From assembly GCA_017643025.1 (NCBI GenBank), contig JAEPOG010000002.1, positions 598,501 to 662,500 on the forward strand: a stretch of 64,000 nt of DNA. The letters are read 5' to 3'. This DNA is from Rhizobiaceae bacterium. Lineage in GTDB: Bacteria > Pseudomonadota > Alphaproteobacteria > Rhizobiales > Rhizobiaceae. Below the pieces are notes generated by a model. The model did not search any database. It saw nothing but the letters and a program-made list of their open reading frames with translations, and was not told the DNA's origin. The position numbers and the translations under genes were made by a program. This document shows, one piece after another, positions 1 through 10,100 of this stretch (within the stretch, counting starts at the first letter, position 1; every line of letters starts with the position of its first letter).

Positions 1-1
1 T

Positions 2-85
2 GCGGAGGTAGCGAAACGCTACCCGCAGGCTTCCACGGCCGTATTGGAGAGGACCAAGGTCGAGCAGGCCCGGGCCTCCTGCTAG
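2..85 (+). CDS. cpoB: C-terminal end of CpoB/YbgF (Tol-Pal associated), partial
   Basis: Only the last 27 codons lie in the window; they read AEVAKRYPQASTAVLERTKV and end in TAG at 83-85. This Lys/Arg/Ala-rich tail with a KRYP motif resembles the final TPR helices of the Tol-Pal coordinator CpoB (YbgF), a periplasmic protein linking outer-membrane constriction to peptidoglycan synthesis. The assignment leans on context: in rhizobia the gene before tilS-ftsH is pal-cpoB. The upstream part is outside the window, so length and signal peptide cannot be judged. Confidence 0.7.
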   Translation, partial: AEVAKRYPQASTAVLERTKVEQARASC

Positions 86-131
86 CGACAGGCACGTAGC
101 GTTGAGGGGGCGCGTTTCAGCAGTTCATGAG

Positions 132-1481
132 ATGGCGCCGGCTGCGGCGCGCACTGAACACCCATTCGATCCCTGTTTTGAAAAACTCGCGATCAACAAC
201 CGCAAGGCGGTTGTGGTGGCGGTGTCCGGCGGCAGCGATTCTTTTGCCCTGCTCGACCTCTTCGTCGATTTCGCGCGACGGCGGCATCCGGCGCTGAAAG
301 TTCACGCCGTCACAGTCGATCACGGGCTGAGGTCCGAGGCAGCAGAAGAGGCGCGGCACGTCGGCGAACTCGCGGCGCGCCTCGGCGTGCCCCACGCGAT
401 CCGGAAATGGGAAGGCGCCAAGCCGCACGGGGGCATCATCGACGCGGCGCGTGAGGCACGGCACGGCCTGCTGGCCGAAGCGGCACGCGAAGCAGGCACC
501 GACCTCGTGCTCACCGGCCATACGCTGGACGATCAGGCCGAGACGGTTGCTATGCGCGGCAAGCGGGGGGCCGGGCGTGGCAGCGCCGGCATGGCAGAGG
601 CAACCCTTCACGAATGGCGTACATGGTTTGCTCGGCCCCTACTCACTGTGCGGCGCTCCGCTTTGCGGGCAGTGCTCGAGGGCAGGGGAATCCACTGGGT
701 CGATGACCCGACCAATCAGGACATGCGATACGAGCGAGCCAGGGTCAGGGCCGCGATGACCGATGGCGAGGTCACAAGGCTGGCTGCACAAGCGAATTCG
801 GCGGCTGGCGAACGGGAAGACCTTGGCTATCGGGCTGCCGCGCTGATCGACAGTTATGCCGCGATGCCGGCGTCAGGATTGATCCGCGTCGATCCAGGGT
901 TCACTTCCAAGGGCGACAGCGACGCCGCGCTCTATGCTTTTCGCATCCTTCTAGCGACCGCGGGAGGTACGGAGCACCTGCCGGACGCGGTGCGCAGCGA
1001 AGAGCTGCTAAACCGGCTGGCCGGTGGACCATTCAAGGCGACGCTGTCGCGTGCGGTGCTGGATTGCCGGCAGAGCGGCATCTTTCTCTATCGCGAGAAG
1101 CGTAATCTGCCGCCTCGTAGTTCATTTGCCGCCGGCGTCTGGGACGGGCGCTTCTGGCTCGGAGGCAAGGGCATCGGCGAATACGCAATCGGGGCTCCCG
1201 ACCCGGCCATCATCAATGCTGATATTGCGGCCGCCCACGCCGATGCGCCGGCATCGGTCCGTCGCGCCGCATGCGCCGGACTCCCTGCGTTGTGGGCTGG
1301 CGAAGTATGCATTGGCCTTGCCGAAAATATTTTCGGCATTAGGTGCGAACCGGTCGTCGGCCCGTGGGTGCGCTTTCTGCCTGCATTCGATCATGCACCG
1401 GCATGTGCGATGGCGCGGCTGGTCGGCGCGCAGGAGCCTTCACCGGCGCCATTGGCGGGCCACAAAGTGCGGAGAGCTTAA
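132..1481 (+). CDS. tilS: tRNA(Ile)-lysidine synthase TilS
   Basis: TilS uses ATP and lysine to convert C34 of the CAU-anticodon tRNA-Ile to lysidine, switching it from Met to Ile decoding; it is cytoplasmic and essential. The N-terminal N-type ATP-pyrophosphatase domain shows the P-loop SGGSDS (residues 32-37 from this start) followed by TVDHGLR, and TGHTLDDQAET further on. The C-terminal half is the divergent tRNA-binding region. From ATG 132 the protein has 449 residues, normal for the family. An in-frame TTG at 102 would add ten residues; neither start has a convincing ribosome-binding site. It sits 46 nt after cpoB and about 105 nt before ftsH, the usual rhizobial order. Confidence 0.93.
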   Translation: MAPAAARTEHPFDPCFEKLAINNRKAVVVAVSGGSDSFALLDLFVDFARRRHPALKVHAVTVDHGLRSEAAEEARHVGELAARLGVPHAIRKWEGAKPHGGIIDAAREARHGLLAEAAREAGTDLVLTGHTLDDQAETVAMRGKRGAGRGSAGMAEATLHEWRTWFARPLLTVRRSALRAVLEGRGIHWVDDPTNQDMRYERARVRAAMTDGEVTRLAAQANSAAGEREDLGYRAAALIDSYAAMPASGLIRVDPGFTSKGDSDAALYAFRILLATAGGTEHLPDAVRSEELLNRLAGGPFKATLSRAVLDCRQSGIFLYREKRNLPPRSSFAAGVWDGRFWLGGKGIGEYAIGAPDPAIINADIAAAHADAPASVRRAACAGLPALWAGEVCIGLAENIFGIRCEPVVGPWVRFLPAFDHAPACAMARLVGAQEPSPAPLAGHKVRRA

Positions 1482-1499
1482 CCGAGACATGCGGACGCG

Positions 1500-1528
1500 C
1501 TTGGCAATGCCCGACCCGCTCCCTATGT
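1500..1528 (+). promoter_or_regulatory. Heat-shock (sigma-32-like) promoter before ftsH
   Basis: CTTGGCA at 1500-1506 is followed after 14 nt by CCCTATGT at 1521-1528, close to the RpoH pattern CTTG-N17/18-C(C)CTATNT of alphaproteobacteria. It lies about 60 nt before the ftsH start. ftsH is a known sigma-32 target in other proteobacteria and rpoH is in this window, which supports the reading; it is a by-eye match. Confidence 0.5.
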
Positions 1529-1586
1529 TTAGAATCGGACAGTTACACGGACGGGTGTTTGTCCGCGTACGCAATCGGGAAACATC

Positions 1587-3527
<1,941 letters not shown>

Positions 3528-3547
3528 CTTCGCGGCAACCATGCGGC

Positions 3548-3572
3548 GAGGGCGTGCATCAGGCACGCCCTC
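3548..3572. terminator. Hairpin between convergent ftsH and the STAND-WD40 gene
   Basis: A perfect 10-bp inverted repeat (GAGGGCGTGC and its complement) encloses a 5-nt loop. It lies 20 nt after the ftsH stop and 15 nt before the end of the minus-strand gene, so it could serve both directions. No T-run follows on either strand, so intrinsic termination may be weak. Confidence 0.6.
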
Positions 3573-3587
3573 CCGCTGCCAATCCGA

Positions 3588-6500
3588 TTACCGGAATGCG
3601 GCGGGGTCTGCCGGCAACGGCGCGTTGTCGCCGCAGATCGGACGCAACTCACCAAGGCTATACCTGACCTCGGCATCTGCCAGGCTCGTGTCCGACTCCA
3701 GGTACCGGCAAGCAATTGCGAAGGCGTCGCCCTTCGTCATCACGATCATTGCGGATGTATCGAGAACAAGAACCGTTCCCTTTGTCGTACCCGCTGCGAC
3801 CCGGAAACCGTCAGGCGAAAGGGATACCGACCATATCGTCTCATCCGGACCTGGCGACTCCAGTCTGGCAAGCTTTGCAAACGTTGCCGCGTCCCAAAGG
3901 TTCAAGGCGCCATTGCTCCCCCCTGTTATCAGGCGAGAGCCGTCCTCGGAAAAACCGACGTAACGATTGCTGAATTGTTCTGTTCCTGTGAGGGTGGCCA
4001 CTTTTTGGCGGGTGGCCTCATTCCATATCTGAACGCCGTTCTTTTCGGTGGCAGCGGCGACAAAACGACCATCGTGCGCGAAGTCTGCCCAATAGACCTT
4101 GTCTTTTGAGGCTTCATCACCAGCGACCCACATCTGGGCCAATTCCAAGCCGTTCAAAGTATCCAGTATGCGTATGCTGCCGTCATCGGCGGCCGTTACG
4201 AGCCGCGATCCATCGGCTGAGAACCTGGCAGAGTTCACGGCGGCGGGCTGCTTCGGCAGGGCCCTGCCTTCAGTTCCACTCTCCAGATTCCAGAGTTTGA
4301 CCGAGCCGTTTTCGTGAGCCGTTACCAACTGAAGGCCGTCGCTCGAGAAGTCGACCATTCTTGCTGGGCTATCCAAGTCTATCTCACGGTCGATTTCCGC
4401 AGTTTGGGAATCCACAAACATCAACACTGCTTCGCTGGTAGCCGCAGCGATTGTGGAGCCGTCCGGTGACAGTGCCGCGTAGAAGATCGAACCGGGGACC
4501 TCGATTGTCTGCTCGCGCGGATCACCGGATTCCGCATCCCACCAGCGCAGCTTGCCATCCCAGGCGGCGGTGATGAGAGACTGCCCGTCTCGCGAGAAGG
4601 CGACGGAATAGACGTCCTCTCCCTCAGTGACCGCAATGCGGGTAACCACGCGGCCAATAACTTCGGCCATTGATCGAGTCTCCGGGGAGGATTCCGAGCC
4701 CTCTCCGGGAACCATGAACTCATCAGGCGACAAGACATGCAGCAAGGTTCCCGAGGCTGCATCCCAGAGACGTGCACGACCATCCTGAGATGCCGTCAAG
4801 ACGAGGCTGCCATTCGGTGAATAGTCGGCATCGCGTACAAAGGCGTGTTCAGCAAAGAGAGCAACTTGCTCGCCGGTCTGGGCATTCCAGATCGTGGCAT
4901 CGTTGTCTTCGTAGCCGCGCGTCAGGACATGCTTGCCGTCAGGTGAAAAGGACGCCCATAGGACAAGGGTGTTTTCGTCGAATTTCCGCGCCCCCCAAGT
5001 CTCGGTGTTCCAAACATGCAAGCCGTTGTCGCTCGCCCCTGCCAGCAGCTTGCCGTCGGGGGAGAATTCCAGGGCATTTACATCGTTGCCGTGTTCGAGA
5101 GCTGCCACCTGTTCAGCGCCCTCGGCTTCCCAGACATAGACAATCCCGTCATCTCCCGAGGCTGCGAACCACTGGCCGTCGGGGGAAAAGGCAACATCGT
5201 ACAAATAGAGAAACTCTCCTTCCGGTACGGCTTTCGCCGTTTCCCTTCCGGTATTGGCGTCCCAAACACGTGCAGTGCCGTCGAAGCCCGAGGTGGCCAC
5301 CTTATTTCCGTCCGGCGAGAATACCGCCCTCGACACAGTGTCGCTGTGCCCGGTCAGTGTCCTAATTTCCCGGCCGTCCGCCGCGTCCCATATTCGTGCA
5401 GTGTTGTCGTTGGATGCCGTCAATACGCGGGATCCATCAGGCGAAAATTCGATCGAACGGATATGGCCTTCGTGTCCGCGGAGAACAGCTATCTCGGCCC
5501 CGCTAGTCGCATCCCACAGACGTGCCGTCTGGTCGCCGGAATTGCTGGAACTCCAGTAATAGTCACCGGATGAGGTCGCGATGCGGCTGCCGTCGGGCGA
5601 GTAAACAATGCCATTGATCGGCCCTTCGTGGCCGACCAGCACGTTGATTTCCTCGCCAGTCTCCACATCCCAGATTCGAACGGTGCTGTCCCATGTTGCG
5701 GTGGCTACCCACTTACCGTCGGGAGAGAATGCTCCCGCAAAACTCTCTCGCTCTTCGCCATCGGGCAACGCCCCGCCGAACCAGACACTATCGATATATT
5801 CGGGAAGAGCCTTTGATAGGCTGTCCACGGTAGTCCATAATTGTGGGCCGTCCGGATCGTAGGCACGTGGCCAAGCGGCCATAGCGAGCTTGAGGGCGTT
5901 CGATGGGCGGTCCAGCCCCAATTCAAGCTGCGAAATGCTGGACAGAGCTCGGCTTTGGCTTTCGCGAGCGAGCTTTCGCTGTTCATTGGCATCCTGCAAC
6001 GAAATCTCTGCCAATCGCCTCGCTTCTTCAGCCTCGGCGGCGGACTCGATGGCTAGCGCACGTTGTTCATCAGCTGCTTGCCGTGCCGCCTCCGCCAGCG
6101 CCCGTTGTTCGTCAGCCGCCTGCCTCTCCTTTTCAGCGATCGCCCGCTGTTCATCAGCCGCTTCAGCTGCCGCCAACGCGGAAGCTCTTGCATTGTCAGC
6201 TTGTACCGAACTGTAGATGCCATAGACGGCCGCAGCCAAAGCCACCATTGCAGAGATGGCGTAAACAGTGGAACGGCGGCGAAGGCTCTGCCGCTCCAGG
6301 AGGGCTCTGGCCCTTTCTTCCTTTTCCCGCTCCTCTAACTCCTGTGCTTCACGGCTCCGCGCCAGGAATGCGGAAATCTCCTCGAAATTTCCGCCATGGC
6401 TGTCAGCCCATGCCTTGGTCGGCTTTTCGCGATCCCACCAGGCCGCCGTATTGGCGAGAGTGAGCCCGCTCAGGAGGTCTTCCAATCCCTTTGCATGGCG

Positions 6501-7787
6501 CGCTTCGGTGCTCTTGAGGCGGGCCCACTGGGCCGCGTTGTCAGCTTCCTCAGCGCACCATGCCGCAAGTGAGGACCACTGCCGGATCAGGCTCTCATGG
6601 CTGATATCGACGATGGTGCGATCATTGAGTTCCTGCTCGAGTCCCGGGCGAAGGAAGTTGCAGCCCGGGGAGCGGAACGCATCGACGATTTCGACCACCT
6701 GCTCACGTGTGGCGCCGGTTATCGCCACCAGTTCGCCGAACGGCCTTGGCCTGCGCACCGCGTCGGCAAGATTTGCACCAACCACAAGCGCGCTGAAGAG
6801 CGGCTTGACGAATGGCCGCGACGACTCGGAGATTCCGCCGATGATCTCATCGGCGTGTTGTTCAAGCGCGCCGCGCAGTTCACCGATGTCCAGATAATCC
6901 TGCAACGTCAGCTGCAGGCCTTCGCGCGGGTTCCTCCGAGCGGCCAGCTGCCAGAGCCTGCTGAGAACATGCTGCATGAGCGGCAGCTGGTCGGCCTGCC
7001 GTGACAGCCTCTGCAGTTGCGAGCCTTCGCGGTCGCTGTCCCAGGGCGCGAAGCCCGACAGGTCGTTGAGGAGCCGCGTGACAAGGGCCGGCTCGATGTC
7101 GAACCCGACGACTGCGGCGGGACCGACGATTGCCTGACGGCATTCCTCGCGTGTCATCCTGCGTGCGAGATAGAGGCCGGCGTTGATCTGTTCAGCGAGC
7201 CCCGGGATCAGAGCGCAGGCCCCGAGATATTCCGAGCGCATCGTGATAACGACATGGATGCGATGATGCTGCGCGGCGCTTTCGAGGAGTAGCGCCACGA
7301 ATGCTTCGGCATGCTCGCGTCCGGCATAGTCGCCATAACGGAACAACTCTTCGAACTGATCCACCAGGATGAGCAGGTTTTCGTTCTCGCCGAGATTGCC
7401 GTCGTTGAGCCATTCGACGATGGCAAGCGGACCGCGCGCGAGGAACGCCTCCAGGGTTACGACGTCTTCCTCGGATGGATCGTCGCCCTTGGTCTCCAAC
7501 AGTGCCCTGGCCAACTTGCCGAGAGGGTTTTCGCCCGGGTGGCAATCCGCGACCTTCCACCTTGATCCGGCGGCAGCGTAAAGACCCAGGTCCAGCGCAT
7601 CGAGCAGTCCGGTCCTGACGAGCGACGACTTGCCGCTGCCGGAGGTGCCGAGCACCGCCAGGAAACGCGTCGCCGCGAGACGGTCGACCATCTCGTTGAC
7701 GCAGCCCTCACGCCCGAAGAAAAGGTCGGTTTCGTCGCGCTTGTACGCCCGCAAACCGGGATAAGGCAGACGCCCTTCTGGTGTCAT
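3588..7787 (-). CDS. nSTAND1 NTPase with membrane anchor, coiled coil and about 15 WD40 repeats
   Basis: This 1399-residue protein is a STAND-class signalling NTPase. It opens with LPYPGLRAYKRDETDLFFGR, the hallmark of the nSTAND1 family, then Walker A GTSGSGKSS (47-55), Walker B LLILVDQFEEL (138-148) and the family motif DISHESLIRQW (about 394-404). One hydrophobic segment (507-527) follows RRR, then an Ala/Glu/Gln coiled coil with repeated ADEQRA units (530-625). The rest is about 15 SPDG...WD repeats, enough for two beta-propellers, and a tail resembling a degenerate form of the C..L..T..Y..C motif of such proteins. The start is set by a 4-nt ATGA overlap with the TIR gene; 15 more codons are open upstream. 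STAND proteins switch on ATP binding and oligomerisation; function as a defence or stress sensor is inference. Confidence 0.9.
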   Translation of the reverse strand: MTPEGRLPYPGLRAYKRDETDLFFGREGCVNEMVDRLAATRFLAVLGTSGSGKSSLVRTGLLDALDLGLYAAAGSRWKVADCHPGENPLGKLARALLETKGDDPSEEDVVTLEAFLARGPLAIVEWLNDGNLGENENLLILVDQFEELFRYGDYAGREHAEAFVALLLESAAQHHRIHVVITMRSEYLGACALIPGLAEQINAGLYLARRMTREECRQAIVGPAAVVGFDIEPALVTRLLNDLSGFAPWDSDREGSQLQRLSRQADQLPLMQHVLSRLWQLAARRNPREGLQLTLQDYLDIGELRGALEQHADEIIGGISESSRPFVKPLFSALVVGANLADAVRRPRPFGELVAITGATREQVVEIVDAFRSPGCNFLRPGLEQELNDRTIVDISHESLIRQWSSLAAWCAEEADNAAQWARLKSTEARHAKGLEDLLSGLTLANTAAWWDREKPTKAWADSHGGNFEEISAFLARSREAQELEEREKEERARALLERQSLRRRSTVYAISAMVALAAAVYGIYSSVQADNARASALAAAEAADEQRAIAEKERQAADEQRALAEAARQAADEQRALAIESAAEAEEARRLAEISLQDANEQRKLARESQSRALSSISQLELGLDRPSNALKLAMAAWPRAYDPDGPQLWTTVDSLSKALPEYIDSVWFGGALPDGEERESFAGAFSPDGKWVATATWDSTVRIWDVETGEEINVLVGHEGPINGIVYSPDGSRIATSSGDYYWSSSNSGDQTARLWDATSGAEIAVLRGHEGHIRSIEFSPDGSRVLTASNDNTARIWDAADGREIRTLTGHSDTVSRAVFSPDGNKVATSGFDGTARVWDANTGRETAKAVPEGEFLYLYDVAFSPDGQWFAASGDDGIVYVWEAEGAEQVAALEHGNDVNALEFSPDGKLLAGASDNGLHVWNTETWGARKFDENTLVLWASFSPDGKHVLTRGYEDNDATIWNAQTGEQVALFAEHAFVRDADYSPNGSLVLTASQDGRARLWDAASGTLLHVLSPDEFMVPGEGSESSPETRSMAEVIGRVVTRIAVTEGEDVYSVAFSRDGQSLITAAWDGKLRWWDAESGDPREQTIEVPGSIFYAALSPDGSTIAAATSEAVLMFVDSQTAEIDREIDLDSPARMVDFSSDGLQLVTAHENGSVKLWNLESGTEGRALPKQPAAVNSARFSADGSRLVTAADDGSIRILDTLNGLELAQMWVAGDEASKDKVYWADFAHDGRFVAAATEKNGVQIWNEATRQKVATLTGTEQFSNRYVGFSEDGSRLITGGSNGALNLWDAATFAKLARLESPGPDETIWSVSLSPDGFRVAAGTTKGTVLVLDTSAMIVMTKGDAFAIACRYLESDTSLADAEVRYSLGELRPICGDNAPLPADPAAFR

Positions 7788-9226
7788 TGATCGAGGGCCT
7801 CGACCATCTCGAGGATAGGGGTCACTTTCCACTCGTCCTTGACGTCGACGCGTTTCAAGTCCGGAAACATGACGCCGATATCGTCGGACTTGCCGTCGGG
7901 AGGACCGACGAGCAACGCGACGGTGCGCGCCTGGGCACCCGGCCTCAGCTTACTGAAAAGCCTGAGTTGCTGCCGCACCCAGGTCTCCGGCGCACGACCA
8001 TACAGGAAGACGAGGACGTCGGATTCGACCAGATTCTGCTTGAGGTCGTCGTGAAATGCGGCGGCACTTCTCTCATACATCGGGATGGAAGCCACCAGAT
8101 TGCGCTTGCTGAACTCCTGCTGAACCATCTTGGCAATATCGTGGTCGCTTTCATCGGCATTGATGAAAACAAGCGTCGATGCAGGTGGTGGCTTTGCGCC
8201 GCCCGGATCGGGGCGGGGGCGACCGTCAAGTGCGCGTCGAATCTCTGATTTGAAGCTTTCGAGGCCGCTTGCGCTGACCGATGCATCATTAAGCAGGACC
8301 TGATGCTGGTAGTCTGGAACGGATCCCAGATCGAGATCCGGGTGGCGCCACAGCATTCTTCTTAGATTGCCAGCTTCGGCGGCTGCGAACTGGCAGCGAG
8401 GATAACCTTCTGGCAGATCGGGAGGGCGGCGCCCAGGCCTTGGACCCAGGAGCTGAACAAACAGGTCCGCCTGGCGAATATTGTCGGCTATCTCCGATTT
8501 GAACTTCTGGCCGTCCTGCGAAAGTTCGTTTTTGGGAAGCACCATGTAACCCAACTGATCCAGGTAACGCTGGACCTGAAGCCGCTCCTCCTCCAGGTCG
8601 TCGGTGACCTGGGCCAGAAAGACGACGCCTTTCTCTCGACGCGTCTTTTCGTCCACAACCACGTCGGCAATCTTGCTGATGTCCTCGCGCGCGTTGATCA
8701 ATAGTAACTGGTTCCTGATCTGCGCAGCGAGGTCGTGCAGCCGGTGGCGATACGGGCCCGCAACGTCAGGCATGAGCGGGACGTCAACGTCGGAATGGGG
8801 ATCGACCAGTTCCCAGAACCTGGCGCGTTTGTGGCTCTGCAGCGGGTCGGGGTATTTTGTGCCGTCACTCAGCTGCATATATTCGATGCAAAACAAACGT
8901 CTCAGATCGTCGGCGCTCTCCGCGAAGGCGGCCAGCTCCTTCCTGGTCCACTCCCGCTTTGCGTATGAAGGCGATCCGATTGCCAGAAAAATTGCAGACC
9001 GCCGTGCTGCAGAGAGCAACTCGTCAAGCTGGTGGTTGGCGCCCAGCGAGCTTTGGTCGAAATATATTCGCAACGCGTCTGCATCGCCGAGCCTGCTTCG
9101 CAAAGTCGCTTGCAGCCGCGATACGAATTCCGACACCCATCCGCGACCCGTCGAGGTCTGTTCCTGATCGTCGTTGCGCGCGTAGCTGATGAACAGGTCG
9201 TATTCGAAACCTGATGCGTAGCCCAT
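7784..9226 (-). CDS. TIR-domain protein with three tandem TIR-like modules
   Basis: The 480-residue protein starts MGYASGFEYDLFISYARND, a standard TIR box 1 (residues 9-19). The first TIR domain ends its central part with SPSYAKREWTRKEL, where W93 and E97 match the W..KE motif holding the catalytic glutamate of NAD-cleaving TIRs such as SARM1. Two more Rossmann-like modules follow: about 199-335 (VVFLAQVTDDLEEER, ADLFVQLLG) and 351-480 (STLVFINADESDHD, SDVLVFLYG), both TIR-like in outline but lacking the clear glutamate. ATG 9226 is preferred; a GTG at 9268 is in frame. The stop overlaps the STAND gene start by ATGA, so both are translated together. Likely role: effector of the STAND sensor, perhaps by NAD+ cleavage (inferred). 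Confidence 0.85.
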   Translation of the reverse strand: MGYASGFEYDLFISYARNDDQEQTSTGRGWVSEFVSRLQATLRSRLGDADALRIYFDQSSLGANHQLDELLSAARRSAIFLAIGSPSYAKREWTRKELAAFAESADDLRRLFCIEYMQLSDGTKYPDPLQSHKRARFWELVDPHSDVDVPLMPDVAGPYRHRLHDLAAQIRNQLLLINAREDISKIADVVVDEKTRREKGVVFLAQVTDDLEEERLQVQRYLDQLGYMVLPKNELSQDGQKFKSEIADNIRQADLFVQLLGPRPGRRPPDLPEGYPRCQFAAAEAGNLRRMLWRHPDLDLGSVPDYQHQVLLNDASVSASGLESFKSEIRRALDGRPRPDPGGAKPPPASTLVFINADESDHDIAKMVQQEFSKRNLVASIPMYERSAAAFHDDLKQNLVESDVLVFLYGRAPETWVRQQLRLFSKLRPGAQARTVALLVGPPDGKSDDIGVMFPDLKRVDVKDEWKVTPILEMVEALDQ

Positions 9227-9371
9227 CGCAAATCCCAAACCCAAACAGCCGTCTACCGACGGCTCCACCCGATCGAATGCTAGCCGAAGATTTCGCGGAG
9301 CGCCATATCTCTAGTCGCTACTGCGAACCCAAGCTTCGGCAAGACTATCCGCTAAATTCAACTTGCGCATC

Positions 9372-9404
9372 ATCCGGGTCGGATTGCACCCGGATTTCCT
9401 ATAG
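9372..9404 (-). promoter_or_regulatory. Inverted repeat with -10 element upstream of the TIR-STAND operon
   Basis: ATCCGGGT (9372-9379) and ACCCGGAT (9388-9395) form a perfect 8-bp inverted repeat around 8 nt. Directly upstream on the minus strand is CTATAG (9399-9404), a good alphaproteobacterial -10, with TTGGAC about 14 nt before it. The repeat would cover the transcription start, as an operator or a 5' hairpin would. It lies about 150 nt before the TIR start codon. Confidence 0.4.
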
Positions 9405-9469
9405 ATTCGCGAGAATTTGTCCAAGTTTTGGCGAAGGCCGTCATTGCTGTGAAAGGCGGCGCTGTGTGT

Positions 9470-9841
9470 TCAACCGCCTATCACCAGCGTCACTCTGTCC
9501 GGTTCCGTAGGATGATTGGTCCAGATGCGAATGCGCGTGCGGCGGTTCTCGACCGGACATCGCAGCAGTTCGGGATGGTTGGCGTCGAACAGCAGAACCT
9601 GGTTGCGTGGCGTCCGGATCGAGGTGTCGAGCGCGGGTGCTCCCTCAGGCATGGGGTCGGCAGTGGTTCCGAGCACGATCTCGATCTCGCCCTCCTGCCA
9701 CAGCCGGCAGCCGACATTAATGCAGCTTGCATTGGTCGCGAAACAGGTGCCGCGAAACGCCGTCGGCAAATCCACGTCGCGCGAACCGGCGATGTAGAAG
9801 CTGTTATATTCCAGCCGGACCGCGCAGTTGAGAGCTGTCAT
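9470..9841 (-). CDS. Small conserved-looking protein, possibly ComJ-like (immunity/inhibitor)
   Basis: This 123-residue protein begins MTALNCAVRLEYNSFYIAG and is rich in predicted beta strands. Its start overlaps the stop of the upstream gene by ATGA, which supports both the start and the reality of the pair. I do not recognise the family with certainty. Size, strand pattern and a terminal RIWTNHPTEPDRVTLVI segment recall ComJ, the inhibitor of the secreted nuclease NucA in Bacillus. Together with the HNH-like partner this suggests a nuclease-inhibitor pair, but that rests on shape and context only. Four cysteines (C6 and three near residues 30-45) are notable. An in-frame upstream start at 9901 would overlap the partner by far more and is rejected. 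Confidence 0.6.
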   Translation of the reverse strand: MTALNCAVRLEYNSFYIAGSRDVDLPTAFRGTCFATNASCINVGCRLWQEGEIEIVLGTTADPMPEGAPALDTSIRTPRNQVLLFDANHPELLRCPVENRRTRIRIWTNHPTEPDRVTLVIGG

Positions 9842-10080
9842 ATGCGGCGGTGGAGCGACATGGTGACCAGCGCGCCCGTGGAACGGTTGCACGGCAGGCA
9901 ACTGGGGATGATCACGGCGGCCGAGCCGCCAAAGGCGTGCGGCGGATGATATTCGGGTACGAAACTGCCCGAGACGGTGCCGGGATCGCGCGTGCCGCAG
10001 CGGTGGCAGCCACGTGTGCGACCTACCGCATTGAGCTGCTCCAGGCTTTCGGAGTCCAATACGGGGCTCGGCAAGTCCAT
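9838..10080 (-). CDS. Small Cys/His-rich protein with an HNH-like zinc pattern
   Basis: The 80-residue protein contains CHRCGTRDPG, then PEYHPPHAF and IPSCLPCNRSTGALV. The order C..C, histidines, C..C followed by NRS/TG resembles the treble-clef HNH nuclease fold, where the second C..C is usually followed by N(R/K)SKG. A classic DH/HH metal site is replaced by YHPPH, so activity is uncertain. A strong GGAGG lies only 2 nt before ATG 10080; a TTG at 10074 has better spacing, so the true start may be two codons later. The gene is first in a two-gene operon with the ATGA-coupled partner. It could equally be a zinc-binding regulator. Confidence 0.6.
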   Translation of the reverse strand: MDLPSPVLDSESLEQLNAVGRTRGCHRCGTRDPGTVSGSFVPEYHPPHAFGGSAAVIIPSCLPCNRSTGALVTMSLHRRI

Positions 10081-10100
10081 CTCCTCCAAACAGATTTGCT

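Noticed and set aside
5990..6200. Short repeated units resembling a tandem or CRISPR-like repeat
   Set aside because: They encode the ADEQRA coiled-coil repeats of the STAND protein; units are not identical and there are no spacers.
9428..9949. 173-residue plus-strand frame over the small-protein pair
   Set aside because: No ribosome-binding site or domain pattern; the minus-strand pair has an ATGA junction and a C..C/C..C motif.
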